A stretch of 64,000 nucleotides of DNA, taken from the NCBI GenBank assembly GCA_016870895.1, contig VGAA01000003.1:1-64000 (forward strand), given 5' to 3'. How positions within the stretch are numbered: the stretch's first letter is position 1; the number at the start of each line of letters is the position of its first letter. Positions 10,450-18,290 of this stretch are shown piece by piece. Under the pieces are notes generated by a model. It saw only the letters and a program-made list of their open reading frames with translations. It ran no database searches and was not told the origin of the DNA. This DNA is from Actinomycetota bacterium. GTDB taxonomy: Bacteria > Actinomycetota > Actinomycetes > Nanopelagicales > Nanopelagicaceae. The position numbers and the translations under genes are program-made.

Positions 10450-10531
10450 GCGGGAGTGGTGAAATGGCAGACACGCAGGTCTTAGGAACCTGTGCTTCGG
10501 CGTGTGGGTTCAAGTCCCACCTCCCGCACCA
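10450..10531 (+). tRNA. tRNA-Leu (anticodon UAG)
   Basis: An 82-nt class II tRNA. The 7-bp acceptor GCGGGAG/CTCCCGC is closed by discriminator A and an encoded CCA. The anticodon arm is CAGGT-CTTAGGA-ACCTG with anticodon TAG, which reads CUN leucine codons. A short variable arm (around TGCTTCGGCG) and the T-arm GGGTTCAAGTCCC follow. Confidence 0.97.
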
Positions 10532-10567
10532 GTTGTATTTAATAATTTTGTAGGGAAGGCTAAAGGC

Positions 10568-11359
10568 ATGGCAGATAAAAATTTCTTATCATGGGTTGGA
10601 TTTAAGGGCGAGGATGAGAGCAAGCCTGCGCCATCACAAAATGCGTTAGAACGAATTCGCGAACTGGAAAGTCAGTTAAATGACCTTCGCTCTAGGCGTG
10701 ATATCACGGGATTAAGCCGTGAAGAGTTTGAAATATTAGCTACTGAAACCGCAATGAGCATAATTAAATCTGCTCAACAACGTGAAGCTAAGGCCAATGC
10801 ATCGGTATCTAGGATTATAAATGAAACAAATAGAGCAGCCAAAGAAAAATTAGATAGTGCTGAATCTAAAGCAAAAAATATTCTTTCATCGGCTGAGTCC
10901 CGAGGTCGTAAATATATATCAGCTGCCGAAGATGATGCGGCTGAACTTATTATTAATGCTGAAGGTAAAGCTGATGAGATATTAAATAAATCAGCACGTG
11001 AGGCTGCTCATATGACTACAGCAGCAAGACGAGATGCTCAAAAATTAATTGAGGATGCGGCAAAGAATATCATCGATTATCGCTCTTGGCTATCTTCTGC
11101 AATCTCTGAAGCTGAAAGATTACACCGAGCACAGAATGCATCTCTAAATGCAGCAGAGCATGCAATTCAGGAGTCAAGACAAAAACTAAAGCACGCCTTT
11201 GATCGACTTTCACAATTGCAAATGGATATTAATGCAAATCTAGATGGCCAAAATAGACCTGCTGGAAAAACTTATATACCAGGTGCTGGTAAAAAAGCAG
11301 CTGCTGCTGCAGCTAGAAAACAAAAAACAGCTAACAGTAAAAACAAGAAAAAGAAGTAA
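10568..11359 (+). CDS. Coiled-coil protein with lysine-rich tail (DivIVA-like architecture, function unknown)
   Basis: A 263-residue soluble protein that I do not recognise by name. Residues 1-25 are polar and the stretch from about 26 to 225 is nearly all charged heptad-like helix rich in Ala, Glu, Lys and Arg. The last 25 residues are an Ala/Lys-rich basic tail ending KNKKKK. No transmembrane segment is visible. Long helix plus basic tail recalls DivIVA, SepIVA or FilP-type scaffold proteins of Actinobacteria, or ATP-synthase-b-like coils, but no diagnostic motif is visible. A longer reading frame would begin inside tRNA-Leu; the ATG used here has AGGGAAGG upstream and avoids that overlap. 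Confidence 0.8.
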   Translation: MADKNFLSWVGFKGEDESKPAPSQNALERIRELESQLNDLRSRRDITGLSREEFEILATETAMSIIKSAQQREAKANASVSRIINETNRAAKEKLDSAESKAKNILSSAESRGRKYISAAEDDAAELIINAEGKADEILNKSAREAAHMTTAARRDAQKLIEDAAKNIIDYRSWLSSAISEAERLHRAQNASLNAAEHAIQESRQKLKHAFDRLSQLQMDINANLDGQNRPAGKTYIPGAGKKAAAAAARKQKTANSKNKKKK

Positions 11360-11401
11360 CCTAAAGTTTGAAGTTAATAACTTCATCTAGGTGATATTTT
11401 T

Positions 11402-13168
11402 ATGAGCTCAAAAAATACAACTGGCAAAATAGGCATCCGCCATATCTCCTCAATTGATGGGCTAAGAGCAATTGCAGTTATTGCAGTGGTGCTCTATCAC
11501 CTAGGCATCTCTTGGATTCCAGGTGGATTTCTAGGAGTTGATTTATTTTTTGTAATCTCTGGATATGTCATTACTCGTTTAATTCTGGATTCAATAAATC
11601 AATCTAGCGCATTAGATCTACGTGCATTTTATGCTGCAAGATTAAGGCGAATTTACCCAGGTTTATTATTCATGGTTATCTCTACCATTATTTTCATTGG
11701 TGTTTGGGCACCGGAGGCAATAAAGAGATTTTTGACTGATCTACCCTATGTACTAACTGGCACGATGAACTGGTCACTAGTTGCCAGACAGCAAGATTAC
11801 TTTGAAACTATTGGCAGACCACCACTACTTCAACATACTTGGTCACTTGCTGTTGAATTGCAGTACTACTTAATTTGGCCCATCATTTTACTTACAGTTT
11901 TAAAGTATTTTGGCAAAAGGCATATTGCTCGTTCGGCATTAATTATTGCCATGGTATCTGGTGTTGCATTATTTTTTGTTTCTTTCCAACTAGATCAATC
12001 AAATGCTCAGCAAGTTAGCCATGTTTATTTTGGGACAGATACACATTCAATTGGCTTATTTCTAGGATCAGCACTTGCTGTCTCTTGGATTCCCCAAAAT
12101 CTAAGTGCTGATATAGAAAAAAGGGCTCAAGATGTAATTGATGGAATTGGTGTAGCTGGTTTATTAGGTTTAGTTGCCACATTTTTATTTATTGATGCAA
12201 ACAATGCCAACCTTTATCAAATCGCTTTTCCATTAGCTGGAGTATTTGGGTGCTTGGTAATTATCTCGTTGGTTCACCCAGCATCGAGATTTGCGCCAAT
12301 TATTAGTAGTGCCCCCTTTCGCTGGGTAGGGCAGAGAAGTTATGGAATATACATATGGCACTGGGTTATTTTTCAAGTCACCCGTCCCAGCGTTGATTTA
12401 ACTGGTGAAACTTGGGCGCTTTATTTAGCCCGAGTCTTACTGGTACTAGCGCTAGCTGATATCTCACTTCGTTGGGTAGAGATTCCATTTCGCCAAGGAG
12501 TAGTTCAAAACTGGTTTAGAGGAATGAAGTATCGCTCAGCTAAAGTAAAACTTCGCCAGCAAATATCTATTGTGGCTTCAGTAATAGTTGTGCTTGCCAT
12601 TACATCATCTATTTCAATACAGGCTATTAACAAGGGAGAGCAGATTGCTACCGATATAGCCCAAGGTACAAATGATCAGAATATTGAACAGAAAGATCTC
12701 GCTGACACAACTGGACTTTGGGTAACTGGCGATAGCGTAATTTTAGGAATTAGAAGTAAATTGGAGAGTAAAGAGCATGTCTCATTGGTCAATGCCCGAG
12801 TTGGCCGACAGGCTCCTGAATTGTTAGCCGCACTCCGGGTAGACCAAGTTGCAGTGCCAGAATCACCAGTTATTTTTAATCTAGGAAATAACAATGCTCT
12901 TTCTGAACAAACAGTGATTGATATTTTTGAGGTTGTTAAAAACCAACCCCAAATTATTGTGGTGAACACTGCAGTTCCAAGAGCTTGGCGAGAGCAAAAT
13001 AATTTGATTATTTCTAAAGTTTCATCCCTTTATTCAAAAGTAACCTTAATTGATTGGGATCGAATTTCGAAAGATCGTCCAGAATTATTTGCACCAGATG
13101 GCATTCATTTAAGTCCATTAGGATCCGATGTTTATGTAGATTTAGTATTGAGTGCGCTAATTAAATAA
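11402..13168 (+). CDS. Membrane acyltransferase (OafA/YrhL type) with C-terminal SGNH domain
   Basis: 588 residues. The first part (about 15-380) is an acyltransferase-3 domain of roughly ten membrane helices, opening with the signature SIDGLRAIAVIAVVLYHLG. It carries the conserved catalytic-type His in LYHLG and a further RxxR-like loop (AARLRRIYPG). One more membrane helix (about 395-415) leads to an extracytoplasmic SGNH hydrolase-like domain with GDSVILG (about 443-449), a GxND-like block LGNNNA and the terminal DGIHLSPLG, which provides the Asp/His pair. Such fusions O-acetylate peptidoglycan, cell-wall glycans or exported polysaccharide; the substrate here is unknown. It ends at a terminator shared with the converging gene. 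Confidence 0.9.
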   Translation: MSSKNTTGKIGIRHISSIDGLRAIAVIAVVLYHLGISWIPGGFLGVDLFFVISGYVITRLILDSINQSSALDLRAFYAARLRRIYPGLLFMVISTIIFIGVWAPEAIKRFLTDLPYVLTGTMNWSLVARQQDYFETIGRPPLLQHTWSLAVELQYYLIWPIILLTVLKYFGKRHIARSALIIAMVSGVALFFVSFQLDQSNAQQVSHVYFGTDTHSIGLFLGSALAVSWIPQNLSADIEKRAQDVIDGIGVAGLLGLVATFLFIDANNANLYQIAFPLAGVFGCLVIISLVHPASRFAPIISSAPFRWVGQRSYGIYIWHWVIFQVTRPSVDLTGETWALYLARVLLVLALADISLRWVEIPFRQGVVQNWFRGMKYRSAKVKLRQQISIVASVIVVLAITSSISIQAINKGEQIATDIAQGTNDQNIEQKDLADTTGLWVTGDSVILGIRSKLESKEHVSLVNARVGRQAPELLAALRVDQVAVPESPVIFNLGNNNALSEQTVIDIFEVVKNQPQIIVVNTAVPRAWREQNNLIISKVSSLYSKVTLIDWDRISKDRPELFAPDGIHLSPLGSDVYVDLVLSALIK

Positions 13169-13188
13169 TCTGTAAAATAATTTGTAAA

Positions 13189-13218
13189 AAATAGCCCCTG
13201 ATCTCTCAGGGGCTATTT
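13189..13218. terminator. Bidirectional terminator between converging genes
   Basis: A perfect 13-bp stem, AAATAGCCCCTGA with TCAGGGGCTATTT around a TCTC loop. A residues flank the left side and T residues the right, so it can act on both strands for the acyltransferase (+) and the FN3-like membrane protein (-). Confidence 0.88.
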
Positions 13219-13235
13219 AAATTACTTGTTATGGT

Positions 13236-13976
13236 TTAAGACCAGCTACCTGGCAAACCATGAATCTTGCCTTCAACAACTTTACCATCTGAATAAACTG
13301 TTGAGACCTTAACCTGCACCCAACCAGAAGTATCGTTCTTAGTAATTTGTTGCTTGAACTCAGTCGCTGGCACAGTTGCTACCAAGCGCCAATCGCCCAC
13401 GCCGTTATCGCGTAACTCAACGTTGTAGCCAGTAATACCAGCAGATGCTGCTGGTGCTTTCCAATTAACCATGGCGCCAGTTTCATTATAAATAGAAACG
13501 ATTCCGACTGGAGCCTCATAAGCTGTAATTGGAGTTTCACCTGGCTCAGTTGTTGGCTGCTCAGCTGGCGTATTACTTTCTGAAGCAACTGGTGTTGGTG
13601 TCACCGTTGTTGACTCAGATGATGAATTTCGAGATACAACAGCAACTGCCAAAATTAAAATACCAACTACTACTGCGATCGCAACAGTCTTTGAGGATCC
13701 TGAGCCGCTGCTCTTGCTAACTGAGGCTGTTCTAGCGGATGCAGCAGGTCTTGGGGTAGTTGAAATTGATGAGATTGAAGATCTTGATGATCCGCTAACT
13801 GGTACTGCTGGTATTGAATACCGAGTAGATGAACGGGCTGATCGCTTTGCGCTCTTTCTTACACTTTTCTTAGCTGAAGATTTTTTAACACTTTTCTTAG
13901 CTGAAGATTTTTTAACACTCTTCTTAACACTGCGTTTTGCAGATGCTTTCTTAGCTGCTCTCTTCTTTGCTGCCAC
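13236..13976 (-). CDS. Membrane protein with histone-H1-like basic N-terminus and extracellular FN3-like domain
   Basis: 246 residues in four parts. Residues 1-50 are almost only Lys, Ser, Ala and Arg, with nine-residue repeats VKKSSAKKS, like the tails of bacterial histone-H1-like proteins. A Ser/Arg-rich linker precedes one membrane helix (about 97-114, AVVVGILILAVAVV). A Ser/Thr/Pro-rich stalk follows, then a C-terminal beta-rich domain (about 155-246) resembling fibronectin type III. By the positive-inside rule the basic tail is cytoplasmic and the FN3-like domain is outside. The tail could bind DNA, RNA or polyphosphate, or merely anchor to lipid; this is inference. I do not know a named family with this combination. 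Confidence 0.85.
   Translation of the reverse strand: MAAKKRAAKKASAKRSVKKSVKKSSAKKSVKKSSAKKSVRKSAKRSARSSTRYSIPAVPVSGSSRSSISSISTTPRPAASARTASVSKSSGSGSSKTVAIAVVVGILILAVAVVSRNSSSESTTVTPTPVASESNTPAEQPTTEPGETPITAYEAPVGIVSIYNETGAMVNWKAPAASAGITGYNVELRDNGVGDWRLVATVPATEFKQQITKNDTSGWVQVKVSTVYSDGKVVEGKIHGLPGSWS
13861..13914 (-). repeat. 27-bp tandem repeat coding for VKKSSAKKS
   Basis: Two perfect head-to-tail copies of a 27-bp unit, with a third partial, diverged copy beyond. It is in frame in the basic tail of the histone-like membrane protein, so copy number can change without a frameshift. Confidence 0.9.
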
Positions 13977-14095
13977 TTAAAACTCCTTTAGTCATTTACG
14001 CTAGTTAAGTTCACTAACCTTATTTAGATGAAGGTATTCCTAGGGAAGGATGAGATAAGGATACAACACCAAGTCCGTGATTTATTCGCATGAAA

Positions 14096-14722
14096 TTAGA
14101 GCAGTTCAAGTAGAACTGGCGCGATTGCCCGTAAGGCCCGCCCGCGATGGCTAATTTCATCTTTTACCGCAGGAGATAATTGCGCCAAAGTTTTATCAAA
14201 ACCTTCTGGCAAAAAGATCGGGTCATAACCAAAGCCATTATCACCATGCGATTGTCGAGTAATTTCACCCTTTAACTCACCTAGCATCTGGTGCTCGACT
14301 TTATGACCGCCGGCAGCTGGTTGGTAAAAGGCGACCACTGTTTTAAATTGTGCTCCCCGACTGCCAACTGGTGTCTTAGCTAATTGGGTTAAGACTTTTT
14401 CAATATTTAATTTATCCCTAACCTTGGCATCAGATCCGCTATAGCCAGCGTATCTGGCTGAATAAATTCCAGGATCACCATTTAGTGCGTCAATAAATAA
14501 TCCACTGTCATCTGCTAAGGCAGGTAGCTTTGTAAAATCTGAAATTTGCCTAGCTTTTAGCCAAGCGTTTTCACTTAAACTCTTTCCACTTTCGACTACC
14601 TCAGGTAGATCTGGAAAATCAGCTAGACCTAGAATCTTTACTTCGGCAGCTAAATTACTGAGTAATCTTTCCAACTCTGCGATCTTGCCAGTATTTTTTG
14701 ATGCTAAAACCAATTTAGACAT
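14096..14722 (-). CDS. rdgB: Non-canonical purine NTP pyrophosphatase (RdgB/Ham1)
   Basis: Hydrolyses dITP, ITP and XTP to monophosphates and so keeps deaminated purines out of DNA and RNA. At 208 residues it is of family length. The N-terminal VLASKNTGKIAEL binds the triphosphate. ALADDSGLFIDALNG and the following PGIYSARYAG carry the catalytic acid and specificity residues, and GFGYDPIF and SHRGRALRA are the usual late motifs. It lies nine bases after rph, the standard actinobacterial order rph-rdgB. Confidence 0.97.
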   Translation of the reverse strand: MSKLVLASKNTGKIAELERLLSNLAAEVKILGLADFPDLPEVVESGKSLSENAWLKARQISDFTKLPALADDSGLFIDALNGDPGIYSARYAGYSGSDAKVRDKLNIEKVLTQLAKTPVGSRGAQFKTVVAFYQPAAGGHKVEHQMLGELKGEITRQSHGDNGFGYDPIFLPEGFDKTLAQLSPAVKDEISHRGRALRAIAPVLLELL

Positions 14723-14731
14723 TTTGTAAAA

Positions 14732-15457
14732 TTATTTAGATAAGGATTGGATTTGAAGTTGTGTTAAATTAGTACAGCCCTTAGCACCTAGATTTAATAA
14801 TTGATCTAGTAAATTGCGATCAAATGGTTTTCCTTCAGCAGTTCCTTGCACCTCAATGAAATTACCATCCCCGGTACAGACTATATTCATATCAGCTTGG
14901 GCAGCAACATCCTCTTCATAGCAAAGATCTAGGGTTGGTATGCCATCGATTATTCCAACTGAAACTGCCGCAACTGATTGTGTTAAAGGATTAGAGCTGG
15001 TTGCAATGATGGATTTTGATTTTGCCCAAGATATCGCATCCACTAGGGCCACATATGCCCCAGTAATCGCAGCTGTTCTAGTGCCACCATCTGCTTGCAA
15101 CACATCACAATCAATCACGATTGTGTTCTCACCCAAGGCTTTCATATCTACAATGCCACGTAAGGATCTGCCAACTAATCTGGAAATCTCTTGTGTTCTA
15201 CCACCTAACTTACCTTTAACACTCTCGCGATCAGATCTAGTATGAGTAGCTCTGGGTAACATGGCGTACTCACTTGTTACCCAACCCTCACCCCTACCAA
15301 CTAACCAGCGGGGCACTCCTGGGGTAAAGGATGCAACACATAAAACTCTGGTCTTACCAAACTCAACTAAAACTGATCCTTCGGCATTATCTAACCAATG
15401 GCGGGTAAATTTAATCGGCCGTAATTGATCACTTGATCTGCCATCGATTCTGCTAAT
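14732..15457 (-). CDS. rph: Ribonuclease PH, apparently initiated at ATT
   Basis: A phosphorolytic 3'-5' exonuclease that trims tRNA 3' ends. The only canonical start in frame (a GTG at 15316) would give 194 residues and lose the conserved N-terminus. Reading upstream, the frame continues without a stop through [16 protein letters not shown] and [16 protein letters not shown], the normal RNase PH N-terminus, to ATT (15457-15455). This stands exactly where other RNase PH proteins have Met before SRIDGR. An in-frame TAA stop lies only two codons further out, so no ATG, GTG or TTG is available. GAGGAG lies seven bases before the ATT. With this start the protein has 241 residues, the usual length. 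The alternative ATC one codon out is too close to the Shine-Dalgarno. Confidence 0.9.
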   Translation of the reverse strand: MSRIDGRSSDQLRPIKFTRHWLDNAEGSVLVEFGKTRVLCVASFTPGVPRWLVGRGEGWVTSEYAMLPRATHTRSDRESVKGKLGGRTQEISRLVGRSLRGIVDMKALGENTIVIDCDVLQADGGTRTAAITGAYVALVDAISWAKSKSIIATSSNPLTQSVAAVSVGIIDGIPTLDLCYEEDVAAQADMNIVCTGDGNFIEVQGTAEGKPFDRNLLDQLLNLGAKGCTNLTQLQIQSLSK

Positions 15458-15529
15458 GATTTATCTCCTCTTGATTCCTAATTTAAAACTAAATTCTTCG
15501 CTTTAATCCTGCTGATTAGCACTTGATAG

Positions 15530-16357
15530 TTAAATCTTATTAGTCACTGATACTACCTCTGGGCCGAGAAATCTTCGTGCTAACGAAGCAAAATTGCCCG
15601 CATCCCCGGTGGCTACAAATCTATGGTTGGCAGGAGAGCTTTGAGTACTTAATAAATCGGCCTCAACTAAGGTTTTATAGAGATCCTTTGCCGTCTCTTC
15701 AGCACTAGAAACTAAGGTGACATCATTTCCCATGACATAGGAGATCACACCAGTTAACAATGGATAATGGGTGCAGCCTAAGACGAGAGTATCAATCTTG
15801 GCCTGCTGCATTTGAGATAAGTAATCCTGGGCAATTTTTGTAATCTCATCCCCTGAGGTTTTACCTTGTTCAACAAACTCAACAAATAGTGGGCAGGCTT
15901 TAGAGGTAATTTTCAATTGCGGTGCCGCAGCAAATGCATCTAAGTATGCTTTGGAATCAATAGTGGCGGAGGTGCCAATGACGCCGATATTGCCACTTCT
16001 AGAGGCAGAGACAGCTCGGCGAACTGCAGGTTGAATAACCTCAATTACCGGGATGGCGTAACGCTCGCGCGCATCACGAAGCATTGCCGCACTTGCAGTA
16101 TTACATGCAATCACAATTGCTTTGACGCCAGCGGCAACTAACTGGTCGATAATCTCTAGTGCGTAAGTTCGAACCTGGGCAAGGGGTCTTGGGCCATATG
16201 GGCCGCGGGCGGTGTCTCCAATGTAAAGAATTGATTCCCCAGGTAGCTGATCAATAATTGCTCGGGCAACAGTTAAGCCACCAACTCCAGAATCAAAGAT
16301 TCCGATCGGAGCATTTTTACTGGTTACAGATTTATGGGTTGCAGAGTTCGTGGCCAT
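15530..16357 (-). CDS. murI: Glutamate racemase
   Basis: Makes D-glutamate for peptidoglycan. 275 residues. The entry motif is [16 protein letters not shown], and the two catalytic cysteines sit in IACNTASA (about residue 85) and LGCTHYPLL (about residue 195), flanked by the conserved Asp and His. It precedes rph-rdgB, as in Mycobacterium. The next gene on the other side is the divergent rhodopsin, which interrupts the usual clpS-DUF2017-murI neighbourhood. Confidence 0.97.
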   Translation of the reverse strand: MATNSATHKSVTSKNAPIGIFDSGVGGLTVARAIIDQLPGESILYIGDTARGPYGPRPLAQVRTYALEIIDQLVAAGVKAIVIACNTASAAMLRDARERYAIPVIEVIQPAVRRAVSASRSGNIGVIGTSATIDSKAYLDAFAAAPQLKITSKACPLFVEFVEQGKTSGDEITKIAQDYLSQMQQAKIDTLVLGCTHYPLLTGVISYVMGNDVTLVSSAEETAKDLYKTLVEADLLSTQSSPANHRFVATGDAGNFASLARRFLGPEVVSVTNKI

Positions 16358-16499
16358 TTGAGGTAAGTGTAAATGCAGCCATCAGAAGTAGTGATCTTGA
16401 AAAAATGTCCGATTTGCCCCCTTTTATGTGTGAAATCTTAAGAATTAGGTGGAATTTGGGGTGGATTGTCTTGATGAACCGGCTGGTAACCACCACTCT

Positions 16500-16513
16500 A
16501 TTGCCTAGGCAAT
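16500..16513. promoter_or_regulatory. 14-bp palindrome upstream of actinorhodopsin
   Basis: ATTGCCTAGGCAAT is a perfect palindrome about 90 bases before the rhodopsin start, in the 246-bp murI-rhodopsin spacer. It could be a dimeric regulator site. The rest of that spacer shows only weak promoter-like stretches. Confidence 0.35.
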
Positions 16514-16603
16514 TAGTCGTAGTCTGCATATGAGGTTACGAATCTTTGCTGGCTCATATCCAAAAGGACATGAGCAAACTAAATGCCTATGGAGGCTTTT
16601 TAG

Positions 16604-17374
16604 ATGAATTCAATTGCATTATCTGCAGATCAGTTCGGCATCGTTTACAACATTCTTTCATTTGGACTTGTGTCAATGCTTGCCTGCACTATCTACACTC
16701 TAGTTGCACAACCTCGAGTCCTACCGAAGTACCGTACAGCACTTGTAATGTCATCTATGGTGACATTTATTGCGGCTTACCACTATTGGAGAATTTTCGA
16801 CTCTTTTAGTGATTCTTTTGTAGATGGTTCACTAAAGGTAGGAACCGCTCAAGGAACATTCAATGAGGCATATCGCTACGTTGACTGGATTCTGACAGTG
16901 CCGCTACTTCTGGTTGAAGTAGTTGCAGTTCTTGCTCTTGCTAAGGCAGCGGCTTCTTCATTAATTAACCGCTTAGTGCCTGCATCAGCCGCAATGATCG
17001 CGCTTGGTTACCCAGGTGAGATTTCAACCGACAATAACACCAAGGTTTTATGGGGTGTATTGTCAACAATACCTTTCCTATACATTTTGTATGTATTGTT
17101 CGTCGAGCTTTCAAAGTCTCTTGATCGTCAGCCAGCAGGGGTAGCTGCGACCGTTGGTCGTCTACGCATGCTATTGATCGCAACTTGGGGCGTTTACCCA
17201 ATCTCATACTTGCTACCAATTCTTGGTCAAGATGCATTGGATCCGGCAGCGTTTGTTAATCGTCAGATTGGTTACACAATCGCAGACGTATTAGCTAAGT
17301 GCGTATTTGGTCTAACAATCCTAAAGATTGCAAAGATGAAATCCGTGGCTGAAGGAATGAAGGACGATCAGTAA
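16604..17374 (+). CDS. actR: Actinorhodopsin, light-driven proton pump
   Basis: A seven-helix microbial rhodopsin of 256 residues. Helix C reads RYVDWILTVPLLLVE: Asp-94 (proton acceptor), Thr-98 and Glu-105 (proton donor), the DTE pattern of outward proton pumps. Leu-102 at the tuning position predicts green absorption. The retinal Schiff-base lysine is Lys-232 in DVLAKCVFG of helix G. A WG pair at about 150-151 in helix E leaves room where some rhodopsins bind a carotenoid antenna; that is inference. GGAGG lies eight bases before the ATG. It is transcribed alone, with its own terminator. No retinal-synthesis gene is in the window. Confidence 0.97.
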   Translation: MNSIALSADQFGIVYNILSFGLVSMLACTIYTLVAQPRVLPKYRTALVMSSMVTFIAAYHYWRIFDSFSDSFVDGSLKVGTAQGTFNEAYRYVDWILTVPLLLVEVVAVLALAKAAASSLINRLVPASAAMIALGYPGEISTDNNTKVLWGVLSTIPFLYILYVLFVELSKSLDRQPAGVAATVGRLRMLLIATWGVYPISYLLPILGQDALDPAAFVNRQIGYTIADVLAKCVFGLTILKIAKMKSVAEGMKDDQ

Positions 17375-17393
17375 TAGTCTGTAATTAATTGAG

Positions 17394-17423
17394 GTGGGGC
17401 TGAGATATCGGCCCCACTTTTTT
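17394..17423 (+). terminator. Intrinsic terminator of the rhodopsin gene
   Basis: GTGGGGC and GCCCCAC form a 7-bp GC-rich stem with a ten-base loop, followed directly by TTTTTT. The T-run overlaps the stop of the converging DUF2017 gene. Confidence 0.92.
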
Positions 17424-18000
17424 ATCGCCATAGATGATTAAGCAAGTTCTCCTGAATACCACCCAGCCAAAAAAAGACCGCGAAAAGAGGTTTTTGTTGA
17501 TCAGTATCCGGCATTAACTTATAATTTTCAAAACTTCTTTGATCAATATTTAGCCGCACTGAAAGTGCCAATCTCAGATCATTAATTGCAATTAACCATC
17601 GAGTTGGATCGCTGATGGCAATATCTGCTCGTCCCGACTTATGATCAGCTGGTAAAACCAACTGCTGCCTTAGATACAAAAGGTGATCTTGCTTTAATTT
17701 TCGCAATGCTGGCTCTGTATATTTTCGAAACTCATCCGCGCTCTCTGGATCAGGATATGCATTTGGTAAAAGTCTCTTGAGCACAGGATCTTCCGGTTGA
17801 GATATCGTAGATTGAATGTCTTCCATAGCTGCCACCAAAAATTGATCAAATGAATCATCGGATTGATAACGCTGATTGAAACTTTCTTCGCCTAGTAGTT
17901 GAAGTAACTGTTCAATAAGATCAATTAAAATATGTAACTCATCAATGCTCAGCGGTACAGATAAATCCCCAGCTGCCGGAGAACCTTTAAACTCGACCAT
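17422..18000 (-). CDS. DUF2017 family protein
   Basis: A conserved actinobacterial protein of unknown biochemical role, almost always next to clpS. The longer frame (211 residues) would overlap clpS by 71 bases. The ATG chosen gives [12 protein letters not shown] and a 14-base overlap, and fits the family N-terminus. The protein is then 192 residues, mostly helical and acidic, with no membrane segment and no recognised catalytic motif. The position directly after clpS suggests a link to ClpP proteolysis, by context only. Confidence 0.85.
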   Translation of the reverse strand: MVEFKGSPAAGDLSVPLSIDELHILIDLIEQLLQLLGEESFNQRYQSDDSFDQFLVAAMEDIQSTISQPEDPVLKRLLPNAYPDPESADEFRKYTEPALRKLKQDHLLYLRQQLVLPADHKSGRADIAISDPTRWLIAINDLRLALSVRLNIDQRSFENYKLMPDTDQQKPLFAVFFWLGGIQENLLNHLWR

Positions 18001-18283
18001 GATCTTCCCGTTGAAGTGTTGCCCAGAGTCCATGCTCATGCAAACTTTGAACCGCACGTTCCATTTCTTCTCTAGTTCCAGAAGCTACAACTGCTTTTCC
18101 TTCATTATGAACTTGCATCATTAGTTCATGCGCTTTTTCCTTTGAAAATCCAAATAATTTTATAAACACATACGTGACGTAATTCATTAAATTAACTGGA
18201 TCATCCCAAACAATAGTTACCCAAAGGTGATCAAAAAATTTACTTAAATCTAAAACCTCTTCAACTTGGGTTTGGGAACTCAT
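17987..18283 (-). CDS. clpS: ATP-dependent Clp protease adaptor ClpS
   Basis: ClpS delivers N-degron substrates to ClpC/ClpA-ClpP. 98 residues. The core [15 protein letters not shown] (about 26-40) is the N-degron pocket loop (usually DDxxxxxEYV), and the [17 protein letters not shown] block completes the fold. The last 14 bases are shared with DUF2017, so the two are translationally linked. No clp protease gene lies nearby. Confidence 0.95.
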   Translation of the reverse strand: MSSQTQVEEVLDLSKFFDHLWVTIVWDDPVNLMNYVTYVFIKLFGFSKEKAHELMMQVHNEGKAVVASGTREEMERAVQSLHEHGLWATLQREDHGRV

Positions 18284-18290
18284 GCACTAA

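Noticed and set aside
10502-10567. Longer start of the coiled-coil protein reaching into tRNA-Leu
   Set aside because: It would translate the tRNA 3' half; the internal ATG has a good Shine-Dalgarno and avoids the overlap.
11370-11384. GAAGTT-AAT-AACTTC hairpin between the coiled-coil and acyltransferase genes
   Set aside because: Short, AT-rich and followed by only a distant T-run directly at the next ribosome-binding site; not convincing as a terminator.
13861-13914. Tandem repeat as a CRISPR-like array
   Set aside because: Copies are directly adjacent, without spacers, and in frame within a protein gene.
17987-18057. Longer DUF2017 start overlapping clpS by 71 bases
   Set aside because: The added 19 residues are atypical; the ATG at 18000 fits the family and gives a short overlap.
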